Of a DNA stretch of 64,000 nt, positions 59,093 through 64,000 are shown one piece after another. A program made the translations under genes and the position numbers. The stretch is from JAGQIB01 sp041393395. Lineage in GTDB: Bacteria > ARS69. The stretch is from contig JAWKKG010000003.1 of assembly GCA_041393395.1 (NCBI GenBank), positions 909,213 to 973,212 on the forward strand, read 5' to 3'. Each line of letters starts with the position of its first letter. The first letter of the stretch is position 1. Under the pieces are notes generated by a model. It was not told where the DNA came from, searched no databases, and saw nothing but the letters and a program-made list of their open reading frames with translations.

Positions 59093-59114
59093 TAAGGTAG
59101 GAATCTTTACCTTA
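59093..59114. promoter_or_regulatory. Inverted repeat TAAGGTA-N8-TACCTTA
   Basis: A perfect seven-base inverted repeat lies just before the start of the ATPase-like stub. The surrounding AT-rich patch also has a near-direct repeat, GGTAGGGAATCT and GGTAGGAATCT. It may be an operator, or the scar of an insertion, and its base composition is unlike the flanks. Confidence 0.45.
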
Positions 59115-59119
59115 GGATC

Positions 59120-59231
59120 ATGACAGTCCCAACTCCATACGAATGGACCTCTTACGGGCGCCGGGACGAACTCGGCACACTCCGGGAGATCCTCGACGAG
59201 CTGACGGCCGATCTCTCAGTCGTGCGTCCTA
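59120..59231 (+). pseudogene. Truncated start of an ATPase-like gene
   Basis: From ATG 59120 (AGGA upstream) the frame reads MTVPTPYEWTSYGRRDELGTLREILDELTADLSVV. The stretch YGRRDELGTLREIL is the usual opening of archaeal-type/DUF234 AAA ATPases, a box placed just before their P-loop. The expected G-x4-GK-[TS] never follows. The frame instead runs into the antisense of the next gene with Pro/Arg-rich nonsense. I read it as the N-terminal stub of a lost ATPase gene, but the similarity is short. Confidence 0.35.
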
Positions 59232-59609
59232 GCTGTCCTGCGCCTCTTCCGGCGTGGCGGCCGGGGCCGTCTCCGGCTCGAAGCGGAACGGGATCACGAT
59301 CGAGCAGGGCACCGGCACGCCGTCCTTGCGGGCGGGATCGAAACGCCACTCGGGCAGCACGGCGGCCACGGCGCGCGTGAACTCCGGATGGTCGGCGGTC
59401 TCCTCGATCACCGTGAAGGTGCCGGGCACGCCCATCTCGTCGATGAGGACGGACATCACGACCTCGCCGGACGCGCCGTTCGCCTCCTCGGGGTAGGCCG
59501 GGAAGTCGGCCTTCTCGGGCGTGGGGGCCGTGTCGAAGTCCGTGGCCGGGGCGGCCGCAACGAGGAACAGCGCCGCTGCCGTGCCTATCAGGAGTCGGGA
59601 GAACTGCAT
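59229..59609 (-). CDS. TonB C-terminal domain protein
   Basis: This 126-residue protein starts at ATG 59609 with GGAGG upstream and has a signal peptide ending VAAAPA. The body (35-115) is a TonB C-terminal-like domain: ASGEVVMSVLIDEMGVPGTFTVIEETADHPEFTRAVAAVLPEWRF, then a strand VPVPCSIVIPFRF. There is no Pro-rich linker or membrane anchor, so it is a stand-alone periplasmic domain, perhaps binding an outer-membrane protein, and not a full energy transducer. Confidence 0.82.
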   Translation of the reverse strand: MQFSRLLIGTAAALFLVAAAPATDFDTAPTPEKADFPAYPEEANGASGEVVMSVLIDEMGVPGTFTVIEETADHPEFTRAVAAVLPEWRFDPARKDGVPVPCSIVIPFRFEPETAPAATPEEAQDS

Positions 59610-59654
59610 GGGTGCCTCCATCGGTTCGAGAGACGAAGAATCTTCTCCGGCCGC

Positions 59655-60494
59655 CTACCCGTCGTCAAGACCGGGGTCGGTGGTGCGGATTCGGTGCGAA
59701 AAGTCGGGGGCTCCGGCGAAACGCTTCACGCGATCGTTCACGAGCGAGCGCGCCCGGATCTCCTCCATCGTGCCGGCCTCGTCGATCAGGCCCACCGCGT
59801 GGACCACTTCATCCGAGTAGCCGGGGAGCATCACGCGCCAGCCGCCAGGGATCTGCTTGGTGGTCACGCGGTTCGCGTGCTTCAGGAGCGTGGACGAGCA
59901 GCTCTTGAAGATCGTGTGGTAGAGCTCGGGGCGATCCGCGAGCTCGTTCGCGCGCGCGAGCATCTCCTCGAACAGGCGCCGCGCGCGCTCGGGGGACGTG
60001 CGGATCGGGTAAAGGTAGACGTCGTCGTCGCGGCAGATCACGCGGAGCGGGATCACGTCGCGCTCCTCGGCCACCACGTACTGGATCTCGTACGCGCCGA
60101 GCATGCCGCGCCAGATCGAATACTCCTCATTCCGCTCGCGGCGCGCCTCCACCGAGATCGAAACGTACGCGGAGTCGCCGAACCCGAAGCTCAGGAAGGG
60201 GTGCGCGGGGCCGCGGTTGTCGCGCTCGAACGGCGAGAGCACGAGCCACACGGAGTCGAGGGCGCGCAGGTCGAGCGCATGCGCGTGCCAGCGCTCGATC
60301 GGCGGGCCGGATTCCGGACAGTGGTCGAAGTCGCGCACGTTCTCGATCGTGACCGTGTCGCCGGCGAACGTGGCGCGCGCGAGGCGGGACTGGGGCGGCG
60401 ACCAGTCGCGATCGTTCGAGGCGCGCGGGCCGTGCGCGAACGCGGCGGCCGCGGCGAGTGCCACAGCGAGGGCCAGGATGGCGCGTCGTCGCAA
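59655..60494 (-). CDS. DUF4105 (Lnb N-terminal-like) periplasmic protein
   Basis: This 279-residue protein starts at TTG 60494 with GAGG six bases upstream and has a signal peptide ending AAAFA. The core matches DUF4105: ALDLRALDSVWLVLSPF, an early SFGFGDSAYVSISVEARRE, YVVAEERDVIPLRVI and the Cys region ELYHTIFKSCSSTLLKHANRV. DUF4105 domains occur in the Lnb lipoprotein acyltransferases, where Cys and His do catalysis, so an acyl-transfer or thiol-based role is possible. It is a lone gene. Confidence 0.75.
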   Translation of the reverse strand: MRRRAILALAVALAAAAAFAHGPRASNDRDWSPPQSRLARATFAGDTVTIENVRDFDHCPESGPPIERWHAHALDLRALDSVWLVLSPFERDNRGPAHPFLSFGFGDSAYVSISVEARRERNEEYSIWRGMLGAYEIQYVVAEERDVIPLRVICRDDDVYLYPIRTSPERARRLFEEMLARANELADRPELYHTIFKSCSSTLLKHANRVTTKQIPGGWRVMLPGYSDEVVHAVGLIDEAGTMEEIRARSLVNDRVKRFAGAPDFSHRIRTTDPGLDDG

Positions 60495-60576
60495 CGGTCA
60501 CCTCGAACGAGCGGGGGCAGAAGAACGGGCGCGCCCGGAGACCAGGCGCGCCCGCGGGATCGGATCGCTCGCACGG

Positions 60577-60984
60577 TCAGTGCGAGATCGTCGGCTCCAT
60601 CTTCTTGGCGGAGTCGATCCAGCCCTGGATGACCTTGGCCGAAGGCGCCGCCTTCGTGAGCTTCTTGGCCTTCTGCACTTCGGCCATCTTCTCGGCGAGG
60701 TTCTCGGCCTTGCGCGTGCGGAGCTCCTTGATCGTGTCCACCCCGGAGGCCTCGAGCAGCTCGGAGAACTGCGGGCCGATGCCGTTCACGCGCATCAGGT
60801 CGGCGAGGTTCGACCACTTCAGCAGCGTGCTCTCGCCCACGCCCGTCGCCTCGGCGACCTTCTTGCGACCCGCGGCGTTGCCGCAGAGCTTGAGAAGGTC
60901 GTCGGTGTTCTTGATCTTCGCGACTTCGAGCTTCTTCGCGTACGCGGGGCCGATGCCCTCGATCTCCTCGATCCCGTATCCCAT
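60577..60984 (-). CDS. DUF4332 helix-hairpin-helix protein
   Basis: This 135-residue protein starts at ATG 60984 with GGGAGAG upstream. It begins IEEIEGIGPAYAKKLEVAKIKNTDDLLKL and later has VNGIGPQFSELLEASGVDTIKEL. These are two helix-hairpin-helix motifs of the type that bind DNA backbone or mediate assembly, as in DUF4332 proteins. The C-terminal part is a Lys-rich helix. It is cytoplasmic, with unknown partners. Confidence 0.85.
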   Translation of the reverse strand: MGYGIEEIEGIGPAYAKKLEVAKIKNTDDLLKLCGNAAGRKKVAEATGVGESTLLKWSNLADLMRVNGIGPQFSELLEASGVDTIKELRTRKAENLAEKMAEVQKAKKLTKAAPSAKVIQGWIDSAKKMEPTISH

Positions 60985-61079
60985 GGGTTCTCTCCCTTCG
61001 TGTGGCGTGGACTCTGGCTAACGTTCGTTCCGGTTCCGGTTGCTCTGCCTACCGTTTGCCGTGTCTCGGTTCGTTCCGG

Positions 61080-61469
61080 CTACTCCGCCGCCGCCTTCCA
61101 GTCCGGAGCGGCGGCGAGGATTCGATCCAGCAGCTTCGCGTCCAGGTGGTCGCGCGTGAACGCGAGAAACAAGGACGAGAATCCGGCGACCTTGCCCACG
61201 TCCAGCCCGGCGCCCTTCAGTGTGGACACCAGCCCGACGACGGCCCCGACCCGCCCGCCGGCGGTCAGCCCGGCCGGCACGGGTTCGGGCTCCGATCCCG
61301 CCGCGAGCTCTTCCGCGCCGGGCAGCACCCGCACCAGATCCCGGAAGTCCGGCGCGGGGACATGGTGCCGGAGATATCCCAGCAGGCCCCCGGTGGCCGA
61401 GCTCGCGACCGCCGGCTCGAGCCCGAGTTCCGCGGACGCGCGCTCTACGAACTTCCGAATCCCGGCCAA
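61080..61469 (-). CDS. DUF2780 (VcgC/VcgE-like) protein
   Basis: This 129-residue protein most likely starts at TTG 61469, six bases after GGAGG. A TTG further upstream at 61505 lacks such a site. It has the DUF2780 pattern: FVERASAELGLEPAVASSATGGLLGYLRHH, DFRDLVRVLPGAEEL, a Gly-rich centre and LVSTLKGAGLDVGKVAGFSSLFLAFTRDHLDAKLLDRIL. The function is unknown. It is divergent from DNA polymerase II, with which it shares the 102-base promoter region. Confidence 0.75.
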   Translation of the reverse strand: MAGIRKFVERASAELGLEPAVASSATGGLLGYLRHHVPAPDFRDLVRVLPGAEELAAGSEPEPVPAGLTAGGRVGAVVGLVSTLKGAGLDVGKVAGFSSLFLAFTRDHLDAKLLDRILAAAPDWKAAAE

Positions 61470-61571
61470 GGTTCCCCTCCCGGGTGCGCCGTGGATCGGC
61501 GTCAAAGTACCATCTCCACAGACCCGCGGTCGGCCGGAAAGTCACCCCTGCGGGCGTGCTACCCTGCCGCC

Positions 61572-63905
61572 ATGGCCCGCGGATTCGTACTTCAGCCGAC
61601 CTGGCGCCTCGAGCGGGGAGTGCCCGTGGTGCGCCTCTGGGGGCGTCTGGAGGACGGCCCGGCCTTCCTGATCGCGGACGACCGCACCCGGCCGCGGTTC
61701 TGGATCGACGCGATCCACGCGGAGCGGGCCGCCGGGCTGGGGGCGAAGATCGTGCCCGAAGATCCGCCGCGCCGGGACCTGAACGGTCGTTCGGTCGTGG
61801 CGGTGGAGACGGCGAAGCCGTCCGACGTGCCGCCGATCCGCGATCGCCTGTTCGGGGCCGGCATCCCCACGCACGAGGCGGATGTCCGGTTCGCGTATCG
61901 GTACCTGATCGAGCGCGGCATCCGCGGCGGCGTGGCGATCGAGGGCGAGGCGCGCACGCACTCCGGGGTCGCCGTGTTCCGGAATCCCGAGGTGTGGCCG
62001 GCAAGCGACGTGAAGCCTGCCCTCGGCTGCCTCTCGATCGACATCGAGACGGACCCCACCGCGCGCCAGTTGCTTTCCGTGGCGCTCGTGGGCTGCGGCG
62101 TGTCCGACGTGATGCTGCTCACCGAGGCCGGGCAGTCGTGTCCGGAGGGCGCGATCCCGTTCCCGTCCGAGGAGGATCTGCTGCGCGCGTTCGTGCGGCG
62201 GGTGCGCGAGCTCGATCCCGATGTGATCACCGGCTGGAACGTCGTGGACTTCGATCTGTTCGTGCTCGCGCGCATGGCGCAGCACCGCGGTGTGCCGCTG
62301 ATGCTCGGTCGCGACGACGAGCCGATGCGCCTGCGCCCCTCGCGCGCGCCGGGCATCCAGCACGACGTCACGATCGCGGGGCGCGTCGTGCTCGATGGCA
62401 TCCAGCTCCTGCGCGGCGCGTTCGTGCGGTTCGACTCGTACTCGCTGGAGAACGTGTCCCGCGAGGTGCTCGGCGAGGGCAAGACGCTGAGCGGGCCCGA
62501 TCGCGCGGAGGCGATCCTCGAGTCGTGGCGGCACGACCGCGAGACGTTCGTGGACTACAACCGTCACGACGCGCAGCTCGTGCTCGACATCCTCGACCGT
62601 CTGAAGCTGCTGGACCTCTCGGTGGAGCGGAGCCTGCTCACGGGCATGCCGCTCGATCGCGTGGCGGCGAGCATCGCGTCGTTCGATTTCCTGTACCTCA
62701 CGGAGCTCGGCCGGCGGCGACTGGTGGCGCCGTCCGTGGACGACGCGAGCCGCGAGCTGCCGCAGGCGGGCGGCACCGTGCTGGAGGCGATCCCGGGGCT
62801 GCACTCGTTCGTGCTCGTGCTGGATTTCCTGAGCCTGTACCCGAGCGTGATCCGCACGTTCGGGATCGATCCGCTCGGGCGGCTCGACCTCGCGCGCCTC
62901 GAGCGCGAGCAGGGTGAGCAGCCGGACGTGATCGTGGCGCCGAACGGCGCGCGGTTCCCGCGGGAGCCGGGGATCCTGCCGCGCATCCTGGATGACCTGA
63001 TGCCGCGGCGCGCGGCGGCGAAGGCGCGCGGGGACCAGGTCGCGAGCCAGGCGATCAAGATCCTGATGAACTCGTTCTATGGCGTGCTGGGGACGTCGGC
63101 GTGTCGGTTCGCGTCGCCGGATCTCGCGAACGCGATCACGGGCTTCGGGCGCGAGATGCTGCTGTGGATGCGCGATCGCGTGGAGGCGCGCGGGCATCGC
63201 GTGCTGTACGGGGATACGGACTCGCTGTTCGTGGAATCCGGCGCGGAGAATGCGGAAGCCGCGCACGCGATCGGGGAGCGGCTGGCCGAGGAGCTGAACG
63301 CGGAGCTCGCCGAGCACGTGAAGGAGACGTGGCGGGTGGAGAGCCTGCTCACCCTCGAGTTCGAGAAGGTGTTCCTGCGGCTGTTCCTGCCGCCGCTGCG
63401 GCACAGCACCGCCGGGGCCGCCAAGCGATACGTGGGGCTGGAGGACGCGAAGCCCGAGCCCAAGGTCGTGTTCACCGGCATGGAGGTCGTGCGGCGGGAC
63501 TGGACGGAGCTCGCCAAGCAAGTCCAGCGCGAGCTGTACCGGAGGTTCTTCGCGGAGGAGTCGCCGGCGGACTACCTGGAGCGCGTGGTGGCCGAGGTGC
63601 GGGCGGGGGAACGGGACGAGTGGCTCGTGTACCGCAAGGGCCTGCGGAAGAAGCTGTCGTCCTACACCGCGAACGTGCCGCCCCACGTGGCGGCGGCGAG
63701 GAAGCTGCCGGGGCGGCCGGGGTCCGTGATCGAGTACGTGATCACGAGCAACGGGCCGGAGCCGCTGGCGGACGTGAAGTCGCCGCTGGATCGGGAGCAC
63801 TACGTGCAGAAGCAGATCCGGCCGGTAGCGGAGCCGGTGCTGGCGGAGCTGGGGCTGGATTTCGACGTCGTGGTGGGGGATGACCGGCAGCTGGCGTTGT
63901 TCTAG
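61572..63905 (+). CDS. polB: DNA polymerase II (family B)
   Basis: This 777-residue protein is close in length to E. coli Pol II (783). The 3'-5' exonuclease has ExoI SIDIETD (D157, E159), ExoII GWNVVDFDLF and ExoIII YNRHD. The polymerase has motif A DFLSLYPSVI (D418), motif B KILMNSFYGVLG and motif C YGDTDSLF (D548, D550), so both activities look intact. Family B polymerases of this type restart forks and copy past damage. The start is ATG at 61572 with no Shine-Dalgarno. TACCCT ends six bases before the ATG, so the message may be leaderless. Confidence 0.94.
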   Translation: MARGFVLQPTWRLERGVPVVRLWGRLEDGPAFLIADDRTRPRFWIDAIHAERAAGLGAKIVPEDPPRRDLNGRSVVAVETAKPSDVPPIRDRLFGAGIPTHEADVRFAYRYLIERGIRGGVAIEGEARTHSGVAVFRNPEVWPASDVKPALGCLSIDIETDPTARQLLSVALVGCGVSDVMLLTEAGQSCPEGAIPFPSEEDLLRAFVRRVRELDPDVITGWNVVDFDLFVLARMAQHRGVPLMLGRDDEPMRLRPSRAPGIQHDVTIAGRVVLDGIQLLRGAFVRFDSYSLENVSREVLGEGKTLSGPDRAEAILESWRHDRETFVDYNRHDAQLVLDILDRLKLLDLSVERSLLTGMPLDRVAASIASFDFLYLTELGRRRLVAPSVDDASRELPQAGGTVLEAIPGLHSFVLVLDFLSLYPSVIRTFGIDPLGRLDLARLEREQGEQPDVIVAPNGARFPREPGILPRILDDLMPRRAAAKARGDQVASQAIKILMNSFYGVLGTSACRFASPDLANAITGFGREMLLWMRDRVEARGHRVLYGDTDSLFVESGAENAEAAHAIGERLAEELNAELAEHVKETWRVESLLTLEFEKVFLRLFLPPLRHSTAGAAKRYVGLEDAKPEPKVVFTGMEVVRRDWTELAKQVQRELYRRFFAEESPADYLERVVAEVRAGERDEWLVYRKGLRKKLSSYTANVPPHVAAARKLPGRPGSVIEYVITSNGPEPLADVKSPLDREHYVQKQIRPVAEPVLAELGLDFDVVVGDDRQLALF

Positions 63906-64000
63906 GAGAGCATGTCGGGCACGGCCACGATCAGAGATCAGACCGAACGACGTCGTGTTCAGCACCCGAGCCGAGGGGATCGTTGGAGCGCGGCCCCTGA
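63906..64000. other. Right edge of the window, no gene assigned
   Basis: The 95 bases after the polymerase stop hold a short open frame from ATG 63912 that runs off the edge (MSGTATIRDQTERRRVQHPS). It has no ribosome binding site beyond GGAGA and no recognisable family, so I leave it unassigned. Confidence 0.3.

Overview
The window is very GC-rich bacterial DNA, dense in genes and with strong G/C preference at third codon positions. Several secreted proteins end in a FlgD-like Ig sorting domain (pattern PNPF...V.DVSGR.VRTL...G.H.V.WDG...G...A.GVYF.RL). That domain, together with a gingipain-type C25 protease, VCBS/ASPIC proteins, many enhancer-binding regulators and TPR-linked kinases, suggests an uncultured lineage near the FCB superphylum, such as Eisenbacteria or Krumholzibacteria-like bacteria. 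This assignment is inferred from gene style. There is no rRNA or phylogenetic marker here. I saw no tRNA, rRNA, CRISPR array or insertion sequence.

Layout. 1-1645: start of a secreted protein and a hybrid histidine kinase that has lost its catalytic residues. 1593-11421 (minus): eight tightly coupled genes (acyl reductase, NAD-binding reductase, pyruvyl transferase, two adenylating acyl ligases, enoyl-CoA hydratase, acyl carrier protein, PlsC acyltransferase) that look like a pathway for an unusual lipid. 11741-13886: NtrC-type regulator with its soluble kinase, next to a sigma-54-like promoter driving a small membrane protein (14214-14504). 14598-17849: large membrane hybrid kinase. 17953-20481: fusion of an alkaline-phosphatase-fold domain with an endonuclease/exonuclease/phosphatase domain. 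20376-22248: PqiA-like membrane protein and a BRCT-MerR-TPR fusion. 22388-33727: lipoprotein, stand-alone DNA ligase, a patch of secreted genes with slightly lower GC, Ku, a second NtrC/kinase pair, a secreted protein, and LigD. 33837-37232: ABC exporter. 37343-44949: three secreted proteins including a 1,714-residue C25 protease. 44921-49021: PP2C/kinase pair, then class II photolyase with a CarH-like B12 light sensor. 49292-59069: secreted glycosidase-like protein, secreted TPR-CHAT protease, VCBS/ASPIC protein, receptor kinase with TPRs, outer-membrane barrel. 59120-63905: a truncated ATPase-like stub, TonB-C, DUF4105, DUF4332 and DUF2780 proteins, and DNA polymerase II.

Themes. (1) DNA damage: Ku, LigD, a separate ligase, Pol II and a photolyase under a probable light switch lie within 40 kb. 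The ligase domain of LigD has lost every catalytic motif, while the separate ligase keeps them all. (2) Protein export: four intact proteins and one gene fragment carry the FlgD-like sorting domain. Three other exported proteins end instead in a short tail, W-x-x-[IV]-K-[AG]-x-[YH]-R, exactly at the C-terminus. I know no described sorting signal with this form, and it is my leading candidate for something new. (3) The eight-gene lipid operon is the leading candidate for an undescribed biosynthetic pathway.

Start codons were chosen from Shine-Dalgarno spacing and stop/start overlaps. GTG and TTG starts are common, and overlapping GTGA/ATGA/TTGA junctions tie together most operon pairs.
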